From: Trebonia sp036501515
Lineage (GTDB): Bacteria > Actinomycetota > Actinomycetes > Streptosporangiales > Streptosporangiaceae
Direction of reading: 5' to 3'
Assembly: GCA_036501515.1 (NCBI GenBank)
Contig: DASYAD010000040.1
Location: forward strand, 26,689-90,688
DNA length: 64,000 nt
The notes under the pieces are model-generated. The model saw nothing but the letters and a program-made list of their open reading frames with translations. It did no database searches and had not been told where the DNA came from. Shown here in pieces: positions 36,521-43,765 of this stretch (position 1 is its first letter; each line of letters begins with the position of its first letter). Both the position numbers and the translations under genes were made by a program.

Positions 36521-38013
36521 GCGAGTTCTCCCTTGAGCTTGGCCTGCAGGCGGCGGCTGCGCAGGTAGCGGGCGGGGCCGGCCAGCATGCCGGAGCGCGA
36601 GGCCCGGCGCAGGCTGGCGGGGTAGTCGGCCGACATCGTCGCCGTCCGCACCGAGTCGCCGCCGCCCAGGTCGCGCAGCGCCCGCGGTGCGAGCCTGGCC
36701 AGCGTGGCCAGCCGCCGCGGGTCGCGGAGCACGGCGCGGGTGTAGAAGGCCGTGAGCCCGGAGCCGTAGCCGTTGAGCTGCGCCTCCATCTCGGGCAAGG
36801 TCTGCCGGTGCTGATGCCACATGACCGCGCCCGGCCAGTAGACGAACGTGCCGCCGGCCAGCATCACGTCGGCGATCGCGGCGGTGTCCTCGCCGGCCAT
36901 GGCCGGCGTGCCCGCGCCGAGTGCCACGTCGAAGCCGCCGATGCCGGTCAGCGCGGCCCGGTCGAACGCCATGGACGCGCCGACGCCGAACGCGGGCAGC
37001 GGGTACAGCGGGTGCTGGCGGGCGTGCGACGCCTGGTCGAAGACGGCGTGGCTGAAGCCGCGCCCCTTGCTGTGCCCGCCGAACTCCTCGTAGAGCCGCT
37101 GAGCGGGGGTTTCCAGTGCGGCAGGCAGCACCAGGCCGCTGACGCCCGCGACGCGCTGGCCGAGGGCGAACCCGCGGGCGAGCTCGGCCAGCCAGTGCCG
37201 GTCGGGGTGCTCGTCGTCGTCGAGGTAGGCGACGACCGCGCCGGACGCCGCGGCCAGCCCGGTGTTCCGCGCCCAGGACAGGCCGGGGCGGGGCTCGACG
37301 ACCCGGCGCAGCGGCACGCCGCGGGTGCCGGCCGCGTTCAGGCGGGCCACCAGGTCCGCCACCGCGTCGTCCGCGGGGGCGTTGTCGACCACGATGACCT
37401 CGAAGTCCGGGTACTCCTGCACGAGCACCGCGGCCAGGCAGGCGGGCAGCTTGTCGGCCCGGTCCCTGGTGCAGACGATCACGCTGACGGCCGGCGCGTT
37501 ACGCAGCACGGTGGCCCGGCCGAGGAGGTAGGCAGGCGGCCAGGACAGCCGCAGGCCGCTGGTCAGCATCTCGGCCGGGAAGCCGGGTACTGCCGCGCGG
37601 GCCCGGCGGGCGCGGCCCGCGGGGTGGCCGGGGCGGCAGCCGGCCGGGTCGGCGTCGGTCGAAGGCACGGCTTCGGTGGACGGCACGGTGTCGGTGGAGG
37701 GCACGGTGTCGGTGGAGGGCACGGTGTCGGCGGCGGTGCCGGCCCCGGCCAGGGCCGGGGTCTGCCGCGCGAGCCGCGTCGCGCCGTCGGCGGCGAGCCT
37801 GGCGGCGGCCAGCCGCTGGACCGACGGCCAGAGCGACCTGGCTACTTGCTCAGCGTCGGCCTGGCCGTCGCGCAGCGGCACGTCGACCAGTGCCAACGGC
37901 TCGGAGTACCAGCGGGCCAGGACGAGAGCGGAACCGTATTCGGGGCCGGCGTCGATGCCGGCCACCGGGTGGCTGAGCTCGGCCTCGCGCACCGCGACCG
38001 GGGTGAAGTTCAT
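36517..38013 (-). CDS. GT2 glycosyltransferase with long N-terminal extension
   Basis: The 498-residue protein has a canonical GT-A domain from about residue 175: VSVIVCTRDRADKLPACLAAVL, VIVVDNAPADD, ARNTGLAAASG and the metal-binding LDDDEHPD, with GEDTAAIADVMLAGG and WPGAVMWHQHRQ later. The first 170 residues form a separate domain ending in a STDTVP repeat coded by 18-bp DNA repeats. The ATG at 38013 lies 4 bp after the preceding stop; its stop overlaps the flippase start. No membrane helices are seen, so it acts on the cytoplasmic face. The donor sugar is unknown. Confidence 0.87.
   Translation of the reverse strand: MNFTPVAVREAELSHPVAGIDAGPEYGSALVLARWYSEPLALVDVPLRDGQADAEQVARSLWPSVQRLAAARLAADGATRLARQTPALAGAGTAADTVPSTDTVPSTDTVPSTEAVPSTDADPAGCRPGHPAGRARRARAAVPGFPAEMLTSGLRLSWPPAYLLGRATVLRNAPAVSVIVCTRDRADKLPACLAAVLVQEYPDFEVIVVDNAPADDAVADLVARLNAAGTRGVPLRRVVEPRPGLSWARNTGLAAASGAVVAYLDDDEHPDRHWLAELARGFALGQRVAGVSGLVLPAALETPAQRLYEEFGGHSKGRGFSHAVFDQASHARQHPLYPLPAFGVGASMAFDRAALTGIGGFDVALGAGTPAMAGEDTAAIADVMLAGGTFVYWPGAVMWHQHRQTLPEMEAQLNGYGSGLTAFYTRAVLRDPRRLATLARLAPRALRDLGGGDSVRTATMSADYPASLRRASRSGMLAGPARYLRSRRLQAKLKGELA
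37653..37730. repeat. In-frame 18-bp repeat in the GT2 linker
   Basis: About four copies of an 18-bp unit GGTGTCGGTGGAGGGCAC (plus strand) code for VPSTDT-type hexapeptides between the N-terminal domain and the GT-A domain. Confidence 0.8.
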
Positions 38014-38017
38014 CGGG

Positions 38018-38998
38018 TCAGCCCCGATTCCTGCTGAGGAAAGCGGCGGCGGCGCCGACCGCGAACCCGGCCGCCGCCGTGCCTGCGCCGGCGACGATCG
38101 CCGCGCCGCGCAGCACGCCGCCGCCCTCACCGCGCAGCGCGTCCCGCAGTTCCCTGGCGACGGCCTTCGGCAGCACCCGCGACGCGTAGCCGCGCTCTTC
38201 CGACATGCTCGTGCCGACGCCGTTCAGCGCGGCCAGCCCGGCCTTGCCGCGGCCCTCGTTGAAGCAGCGGACCACGAAGTAACGGAACCGGGTGCGCTCA
38301 GCCGGCACCAGGTGGCCGACGGCGCTGGCCGGGTCGTACAGCCACGCGCCGCTGTTCACGCGCATGCACAGGTCGGTGTCCTCGGGCTTGGAGACGGTGC
38401 CCACCTTGCCGAAGTCCTCGCGGAAGCCGCCTGCCGCCTCGAACGCCGAGCGGCGCACGGCCATGTTGCTCGCCCACACGTTGCGGACCCGGGTGGTCTT
38501 CGACGGCATGCCGTCGTACGACATGCCGACCGCCCAGCCGAACTCGCCAGGGAACCAGCGCGGCCGCGGCGCGCCCCACAGCGGATCGAGCCGGCCGCCC
38601 ACCCCGGCCACGCCGTCGTCGGCGAAATGGCCGAGCAGCCCGCTCAGCCAGCCGGGAGTCGCGCAGGCGTCGTCGTCGAGGAAGGCGACGACGCTGCCAC
38701 GGCAGACCGCCACGCCGGTGTTCCTGGCGCCTGAGGCGCCGCGGGCACGGGTGTTCGGAATGACCATGACCTGCGGCGTGCCGTCGGCCGTGATGGCGGC
38801 GAGCTCACGGCGGGCCCGGTCGAGCAGCCCCGGGTTGTGGTCGATGACCACGACGGTCTCGAGCACGGGGCTGGTCTGCGCGGTGACCGACTCGACGGCC
38901 GACCGCAGGTAGTCCCAGCGCTCGCTGTCGTAGGCGGCGATGACCACCGAGGCGGTCACCCCGGTCCAGGTCGCCTGCTCGGCGGCCGGGGCGGTCAT
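38018..38998 (-). CDS. GT2 glycosyltransferase
   Basis: The 326-residue protein has a GT-A fold: TASVVIAAYDSERWDYLRSAV, TVVVIDHNPG, GASGARNTGVAVCRG and the DXD-type LDDDACATPGW, then NVWASNMAVRRSAFEAAGGF and the acceptor-side KPEDTDLCMR. The C-terminal region ends in a hydrophobic stretch (VLRGAAIVAGAGTAAAGFAVGAAAAF is one continuous membrane-like segment) that may anchor it to the membrane. It overlaps the first gene of the operon by 4 nt (ATGA). Sugar specificity is unknown. Confidence 0.88.
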   Translation of the reverse strand: MTAPAAEQATWTGVTASVVIAAYDSERWDYLRSAVESVTAQTSPVLETVVVIDHNPGLLDRARRELAAITADGTPQVMVIPNTRARGASGARNTGVAVCRGSVVAFLDDDACATPGWLSGLLGHFADDGVAGVGGRLDPLWGAPRPRWFPGEFGWAVGMSYDGMPSKTTRVRNVWASNMAVRRSAFEAAGGFREDFGKVGTVSKPEDTDLCMRVNSGAWLYDPASAVGHLVPAERTRFRYFVVRCFNEGRGKAGLAALNGVGTSMSEERGYASRVLPKAVARELRDALRGEGGGVLRGAAIVAGAGTAAAGFAVGAAAAFLSRNRG

Positions 38999-39759
38999 TT
39001 CCGCCTCCGCTCGATCAGGATCGTGCGGAGCACCCGCTGTCCGTCACGGAACGTGTTCAGGTTAGAAGTGCCGTGAATGCGGGCGTGCTCGTAGCTCGGC
39101 ACCTCGGCGATGGCCAGCCCGGCGGTGGCCGCGCGCAGGTTGAGCAGCGTCTCGATCTCGAAGCCGTCGCCCCAGACGGCCTCCTGCCCTGGAGTGTCAG
39201 CAGCGAGGTCGAAGACGGGGACGTGCTTGGCCCAGAAGGCGTTATAGCCGTAGCAGAGATCCGAGTAGCTGGTGCCGAAAAGCGTGTTGACGAACAATCC
39301 GAGCATCCGGTTGCCGAACTTGCGCAGCGGGGTGATGTCGCTGCTGCCCGCGCCGGGGGCGAACCGCGACCCCTTGGCGAAGTCGGCCCCCGCCGTCAGG
39401 GCGGAGACGAACCGCGGGATCTCGGCCGGGTCGGTCGAGCCGTCGGCGTCGATCATCACGATGATGTCGCCTGTCGCGGCGGCGAACCCGCAGGCGAGCG
39501 CGTTCCCCTTGCCGGACCTGGTCTGCTCGACGATACGGACGTCGGGAAGCAGCTGGCGCGCGGTCTCCGGCGTGCCGTCGGTGGAGTGACCGTCAACCAG
39601 GATCACTTCGTGCAGGCCGTCCGGCAGCGCGGCGAAGACATGCTCAAGGTTCCTTGCTTCGTTGAGCGTCGGGATGATGACTGAGACCCTTGGCTGTGCT
39701 TCCAGGTCGCCGCCCTCGGCGCCCTGCCCCGTGAAGTCAGTGGGTTCGGTGATCGTCAT
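38995..39759 (-). CDS. GT2 glycosyltransferase, dolichol-phosphate-mannose-synthase-like
   Basis: The 254-residue enzyme probably transfers a sugar to a polyprenyl phosphate carrier. Motifs are RVSVIIPTLNEARNLEHVF, VILVDGHSTDGT, GKGNALACGFAAATGD and DADGSTDPAEI, followed by KGSRFAPGAG and GFEIETLLNLRA, a DPM1/UDP-glucose type pattern without membrane helices. It is the first gene of the eight-gene glycan operon: the ATG at 39759 follows GAGGG by 8 nt and the other genes follow by overlap. It starts back-to-back with the histidine kinase, 115 bp away. A product made here could feed the GT-C-like enzyme. Confidence 0.88.
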   Translation of the reverse strand: MTITEPTDFTGQGAEGGDLEAQPRVSVIIPTLNEARNLEHVFAALPDGLHEVILVDGHSTDGTPETARQLLPDVRIVEQTRSGKGNALACGFAAATGDIIVMIDADGSTDPAEIPRFVSALTAGADFAKGSRFAPGAGSSDITPLRKFGNRMLGLFVNTLFGTSYSDLCYGYNAFWAKHVPVFDLAADTPGQEAVWGDGFEIETLLNLRAATAGLAIAEVPSYEHARIHGTSNLNTFRDGQRVLRTILIERRRK

Positions 39760-39874
39760 GTCAACTACCCTCGCTAACGCACGTGGCCAGCGGGTTTGCC
39801 TGTCAGGTGCAGATCGGTTGCGGCCGGTAACCGAAATTGTTTGGGCAGGCGGGTCTAGAGGGAAAATAGGGATC

Positions 39875-40669
39875 ATGGGGGACGGGGGCGTTCCTCGGGC
39901 CAGGTATCACCCGGATCGGCTGCGAGGCGAAACTAGCGGGCTGCGCGACGAGCCTTCCCGCACGGGCACAGATCAGCAGCGCGCGCAATTTCTTGCGGTT
40001 GTCTCGCACGAGATGCGCACGCCGCTGACTTCAATCATTTCCTTCAGCGAGCTGCTGCAAGGCGAGTCGGCCGGGCTCTCGCCTGACGGCCTGCGTTTCC
40101 TCGGCATCATCGAGCGGAACGCCGACCGGCTGCTGCGGCTGATCGACGACCTGCTGATGCTGAACCGGCTCGAAGCGGGCGGGCTGCCGCTCGAGCTGAC
40201 CGAGGTGTCGCTGCCTGAGCTGGCGGCCGAGGCGGTGAAGAATGCCCAGCCAGTGGCGGCCAAGTCCCGGGTCTCGGTCCATCTGGACGCGGGCGAGGGG
40301 CCGCCGGTGGCGGCCGATCCCCGGCGGCTCACCCAGGTGCTCGACAACCTGATCGGCAACGCGGTCAAGTTCTCCCATGTGGGCGGGCTGGTGCGGGTCC
40401 GGGTCCGTTACCACCGCGGCACCTGGCGGATGGACGTCTCTGACACGGGGATCGGCATTCCGCCTGAGGAAGCGGCCCGGCTGTTCGGCCCGTTCGTCCG
40501 CGGGTCCAACGCGCGGATCGCCGGCCTGCCGGGCACCGGGCTCGGGCTTGCCATCGTCGAGTCGCTGGTTGAGATGCACGGGGGACACGTGAAGGTGGAG
40601 AGCGTGCTCGACCAGGGGACCACGTTCAGCGTGTTCCTGCCCGTCCACGCCACCTCGGCGGCCCCGTGA
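39875..40669 (+). CDS. Soluble sensor histidine kinase
   Basis: The 264-residue kinase lacks any transmembrane segment and any obvious sensory domain. A 30-residue N-terminus leads straight into the dimerisation domain FLAVVSHEMRTPLTSI with phospho-acceptor His45. The ATPase domain has N-box DNLIGNAVKFS, G1 DTGIGIP and G2 GTGLGLAIV. It must sense something inside the cell or through a partner. Its stop overlaps the GTG of the OmpR-type regulator, so the pair is cotranscribed. It is divergent from the glycan operon, which is the best guess for its target. Confidence 0.9.
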   Translation: MGDGGVPRARYHPDRLRGETSGLRDEPSRTGTDQQRAQFLAVVSHEMRTPLTSIISFSELLQGESAGLSPDGLRFLGIIERNADRLLRLIDDLLMLNRLEAGGLPLELTEVSLPELAAEAVKNAQPVAAKSRVSVHLDAGEGPPVAADPRRLTQVLDNLIGNAVKFSHVGGLVRVRVRYHRGTWRMDVSDTGIGIPPEEAARLFGPFVRGSNARIAGLPGTGLGLAIVESLVEMHGGHVKVESVLDQGTTFSVFLPVHATSAAP

Positions 40670-41370
40670 CCGACCGGGTGCTCGTCATCGAGGATGACGC
40701 GGACATCGCGCTCGGCGTGATGACCGTGCTCGACAGGAACGGGTTCGAGGTCACCACGGCGGCCGAGGGCCGCGAAGGGCTGCGGGTTTTCCACAGCAAG
40801 CGGCCGGACATCGTAGTGCTCGACGTCGGGCTGCCAGAGATGGACGGCTGGACCGTCCTGGAGCGGATCCGTGAGCTGAGCGAGGTTCCGGTGCTCATGC
40901 TTACCGCCCACGGCCAGGAGTCGGACAAGGTCCGCGGCCTGCGGGCCGGAGCGGACGACTACCTCACCAAGCCGTTCGGCACGGCCGAGTTCATCGCCCG
41001 GCTGCAGGCGCTGCTCCGCCGCGCGACCGGCGGCGGCGGCGAGCAGCAGGCCGCGGAGATCTACGACGACGGCAGCGTGCGGGTGGACTTCGCCGCGCAC
41101 GAGGTGATGGTGGACGGCGCACTGGTCGAGCTCACCGCCACCGAATTCCGCCTGCTGGCGGCGCTCATCAGGCACCGCGGACAGGTGCTGAGCCCGGTCA
41201 AGCTGCTCGACCTGGTGTGGAGCGACCCCTTCGGCATCGGCCCCGACCGCGTCAAGTACAGCGTGATGCGGCTGCGCCGCAAGCTCGGCGCCACTTCGGG
41301 CGCCCGGTCCCCGATCGAGGCGGTCAGGGGCTTCGGCTACCGCTACCGCACGGTCGCCAGCACAGACTGA
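40666..41370 (+). CDS. OmpR-family response regulator
   Basis: The 234-residue protein has a receiver domain with phospho-Asp53 (VVLDVGLPEMDGW), acidic pair EDDAD near the start and Lys in YLTKPFG. A winged-helix DNA-binding domain (about 135-232) ends EAVRGFGYRYRTV. It is the partner of the soluble kinase just upstream, with GTGA overlap coupling their translation. It probably controls the adjacent glycan operon or its own operon. I saw no clear direct repeat to name as its operator. Confidence 0.92.
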   Translation: MTDRVLVIEDDADIALGVMTVLDRNGFEVTTAAEGREGLRVFHSKRPDIVVLDVGLPEMDGWTVLERIRELSEVPVLMLTAHGQESDKVRGLRAGADDYLTKPFGTAEFIARLQALLRRATGGGGEQQAAEIYDDGSVRVDFAAHEVMVDGALVELTATEFRLLAALIRHRGQVLSPVKLLDLVWSDPFGIGPDRVKYSVMRLRRKLGATSGARSPIEAVRGFGYRYRTVASTD

Positions 41371-41438
41371 CGCCAGCAACCCTCCCGCACCACGGCGGCA
41401 ACCGGAATCCCCACGTGGAGACGGCAGACTGTGGCCTC

Positions 41439-41843
41439 ATGCAGTCCTGCTCTCATCCCCCCGAACCGGTCAGCGCCCCGCGCGGCCGGATTCTGGTCGT
41501 CGAGGATGACCCTGAGGCCGCGCTCTTCGCCGCCTACGCCCTGGAGAAACGCGGGCGGTTCACGGTCACGCACACCGCGGACCCGCTGACGGCCCTCGCC
41601 CTCGCCGCGAGCGAGCCCTGGGACCTGGCCCTCACCGACCTCGACCTGCCGGTCATTTCCGGCATCGAGCTGATTGCCGCGCTCCGCCGGGTCGCGCCGG
41701 GCCTCCCGGTCATCCTGGTCACCAACCACTCGCGCGACGAGTTCAGCGACGCCGACGGCTGCCAGCCCGACGGCCTGCTAGTCAAGCCGGTCTCGGCCGA
41801 CAAGCTGCTCGCCGCCGCCGTCTCGCTAGCCGGCGAACGCTAG
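41439..41843 (+). CDS. Stand-alone response-regulator receiver domain
   Basis: The 134-residue protein consists of a receiver domain only: ILVVEDDPEAALF, phospho-Asp67 in TDLDLPVISG and Lys in LLVKPVS. No output domain follows, so it would work by protein contact, as a phosphate sink or as an anti-regulator. A GTG at 41415 is an alternative start. It lies 68 bp after the OmpR-type regulator on the same strand and may compete for the same kinase. Confidence 0.85.
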   Translation: MQSCSHPPEPVSAPRGRILVVEDDPEAALFAAYALEKRGRFTVTHTADPLTALALAASEPWDLALTDLDLPVISGIELIAALRRVAPGLPVILVTNHSRDEFSDADGCQPDGLLVKPVSADKLLAAAVSLAGER

Positions 41844-41925
41844 CACCATGTTGCCGTCACGTCGGCGAATCCGCTGCTGGTGAACGGCGATTCCGCTCGC
41901 GGCTGAGGGTCTTTACAGTGGGGCC

Positions 41926-42006
41926 ATGAGCGAGCTTGCGAGCGAGTCGGTAAGCACTGTGCGCCCGCGAATGCGGCCGACGAGCGCCAGCGAGGAGGGT
42001 TCATGA
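41926..42006 (+). CDS. Upstream mini-ORF coupled to the XRE regulator
   Basis: This 26-residue ORF begins MSELASESVSTVRPRM and ends with TGA overlapping the ATG of the next gene (TCATGA). It follows GTGGGG and a TACAGT hexamer. The identical opening codons ATGAGCGAG in both ORFs are notable. It may be a translational leader that couples regulator synthesis, or a chance ORF. Confidence 0.4.
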   Translation: MSELASESVSTVRPRMRPTSASEEGS

Positions 42007-42395
42007 GCGAGATCGGGCGGATTTACCCGCTGCGCGAGCAGGTGCTTGAACCGCTGTGGCGGGAGGTGCTCGGCCACCGTCTTCGGGCACTGCGCGCTGA
42101 CCGGGACGAGACGCTGGCCCAGACCGCCGAGCGGGCCGGGATCTCGCCGCAGTACCTGTCGGAGGTCGAGCGGGGCCGCAAGGAGGCGTCGAGCGAGATG
42201 ATCGCGGCGCTCGCGGGCGCGCTCGACACCAGCGTGGCCGAGCTGATGGCGGACACGGCCGAGGATCTCCGCCGTGCCGCCACCGCTGTCATCGCCGTGT
42301 CTACTGTCCGCACCGGGACAGGGACGGCCGGGGGCGCGGCGCGCTTCCTGCGTTCCGCGCAGCGCCCGTCCGGTCCTGTCGCCCTCGCGGCTTAA
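42003..42395 (+). CDS. XRE-family regulator, PopR/ClgR-like
   Basis: The 130-residue regulator has a Cro/CI helix-turn-helix (RLRALRADRDETLAQTAER, then GISPQYLSEVERGRKEASSEMIAAL) very like the ClgR and PopR activators of actinobacterial clp genes, whose signature is YLSEVERGxKEASSE. The C-terminal tail (AVALAA-like end) could be a Clp-recognised degron, as reported for PopR and ClgR. The ATG has a GAGGAGGG site. It converges on the clpP pair with 4 bp between stops. A palindrome near the clpP promoter matches the PopR site I recall. I infer that it activates this clpP pair. Confidence 0.85.
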   Translation: MSEIGRIYPLREQVLEPLWREVLGHRLRALRADRDETLAQTAERAGISPQYLSEVERGRKEASSEMIAALAGALDTSVAELMADTAEDLRRAATAVIAVSTVRTGTGTAGGAARFLRSAQRPSGPVALAA

Positions 42396-42399
42396 CGGC

Positions 42400-42987
42400 C
42401 TAACGGCCGGTCAGGATCTCGTCGACCAGTCCGTAGCCGACGGCCGCCCTGGCGGTGAAGATCCGGTCTCTGTCGGTGTCGGCGCGCAGCGTCTCCACCG
42501 ACTGGCCGGTGTGCTCTGACAGCACCGATTCCATCTCCGCGCGCAGCCGGACCAGCTCGTCCGCCTGCAGGATCAGGTCGGGGATGGTGCCCTGGCCACT
42601 GACGGCCGGCTGGTGCAGGATGACCCGGGCGTGCGGAAGCATCGCCCGCCGCCCGGCGGCGCCCGCGGCGAGCAGCACCGCGCCCGCGGCCACCGCCTGG
42701 CCGACGCAGGTGGTCGCCACCGGCGCCTTGATGTACCGCATGGTGTCGTAGATCGCGAGCATCGACGGGATATCGCCGCCCTCGCAGTTGATGTAAAGGT
42801 TGATCTCCTGGTCGGGACTCTGCCCCTCGAGGAAGATCAGCTGCGCGGTCAGCGTGTTGGCGACGCCGGGGTCGATGGCCGTGCCGAGGACGATGATGCG
42901 CTCGGTGAGCAGGTGCGAGTAGACGTCCATGATCCGGTCGCCGCGCGGGTGCTCGGCGATGACGTTGGGGATCGTGTAGCTGTTCAT
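42400..42987 (-). CDS. ClpP-like subunit lacking the catalytic serine (ClpR-like)
   Basis: The 195-residue subunit has the ClpP fold (ERIIVLGTAID, YINCEGGDIPSMLAIYDTM, HQPAVSGQG). The nucleophile position in the GQAASMGA motif reads GQAVAAGA, giving Ala100 instead of Ser. The other triad members are kept (His125 in LHQP, Asp174 in DTDRDRIF), with spacing equal to S. aureus ClpP plus two. This subunit should be proteolytically dead but able to assemble. It follows the active clpP by a 4-nt overlap (ATGA) and has a good GGAGG site, so a mixed 14-mer with one active and one inactive ring is likely. Confidence 0.9.
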   Translation of the reverse strand: MNSYTIPNVIAEHPRGDRIMDVYSHLLTERIIVLGTAIDPGVANTLTAQLIFLEGQSPDQEINLYINCEGGDIPSMLAIYDTMRYIKAPVATTCVGQAVAAGAVLLAAGAAGRRAMLPHARVILHQPAVSGQGTIPDLILQADELVRLRAEMESVLSEHTGQSVETLRADTDRDRIFTARAAVGYGLVDEILTGR

Positions 42988-43655
42988 TCCGCGCCTCCGT
43001 TCGCGGCCGCGGTGGCCGGGGATGTGTTTACCGCGGCCGCGCCCGCCGTGGGACGTAGCCCGAAGGGCCGTCGCCTGGCCGGCATCAGCTGGGCGAAGGT
43101 CTCGGCGATCGCGTCGATGAACCCGTAGTCGCGCGCCTCGGGCGCGCTGTACCAGTGGTCGTGCCTGGAGTCCTCGAACACCCGGTCTATCGGCTGTCCG
43201 GTGTCCTCGGCGATCAGGCCGAGGACGGTATCCCTGGTCAGCCGCAAGTCGGCCGCTTGCAGCTCCACCTCGACGGCGGAGCCGCCGATGCCGGCTGACC
43301 CCTGGTGCATGAGGATGCGGGAGTGCGGCAGCGCGTAGCGCTTGCCTTTGGTCCCCGACGAGAGCAGGAACTGCCCGGCGCTGCAGGCGAGCCCGAGCGC
43401 GAGCGTGGCCACGTTGCAGGGGACGAGCCGCATGACGTCGCGGATCGCCAGCATCGACGGCACCGAGCCGCCGGGCGAGTTGATCCACAACGCGACGTCG
43501 GTGTCCGGGTCCTCGTCGGCCAGCGTCAGCAGCTGGGTGGCGAGCACGGTGCCGTTGTCGTCATCGAGGACGCCGTCGAGCACCAGCACGCGCCGTTGCA
43601 CGAGCGACTGGCGCAGTTGCTCGGTAAAGGCGGGAATCTTCGTTTCCTGAGGCAT
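42984..43655 (-). CDS. clpP: ATP-dependent Clp protease proteolytic subunit ClpP (active type)
   Basis: The 223-residue serine protease subunit works with a Clp ATPase. Ser92 lies in LACSAGQFLL, His117 in LMHQGSAG and Asp166 in EDSRHDHW, the normal 25- and 74-residue spacing. The ring-sensor residues equivalent to S. aureus Asp170-Arg171 are Arg and His here, which should alter inter-ring contacts. A C-terminal Ala/Pro/Thr-rich tail of about 30 residues is extra. The ATG has GGTGGAGG just upstream, and a PopR-type palindrome lies 42 bp before it. It is cotranscribed with the Ser-less subunit. Confidence 0.93.
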   Translation of the reverse strand: MPQETKIPAFTEQLRQSLVQRRVLVLDGVLDDDNGTVLATQLLTLADEDPDTDVALWINSPGGSVPSMLAIRDVMRLVPCNVATLALGLACSAGQFLLSSGTKGKRYALPHSRILMHQGSAGIGGSAVEVELQAADLRLTRDTVLGLIAEDTGQPIDRVFEDSRHDHWYSAPEARDYGFIDAIAETFAQLMPARRRPFGLRPTAGAAAVNTSPATAAANGGAE

Positions 43656-43696
43656 GCCTCCACCCTGCGCCAGGTTCGACGGCCGAGGGCGGCCAC

Positions 43697-43711
43697 GCTG
43701 CCGACGGCAGA
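43697..43711 (-). promoter_or_regulatory. Candidate PopR-type operator for the clpP pair
   Basis: GCTGCC-GAC-GGCAGA is an inverted repeat that differs by one base from TCTGCC-N3-GGCAGA, the target I recall for Streptomyces PopR at clpP3-clpP4. It lies 42 bp upstream of the clpP start. Confidence 0.6.
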
Positions 43712-43765
43712 TCCGCCGCAGGCAGCTGCGCTCTGGGCGGATCGCGGGCAGGCTGAGGTTGCCAG

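Noticed and set aside
36821..38037. 409-residue plus-strand frame opposite the GT2 gene
   Set aside because: It is an antisense shadow; it lacks motifs and contradicts the overlapping operon structure.
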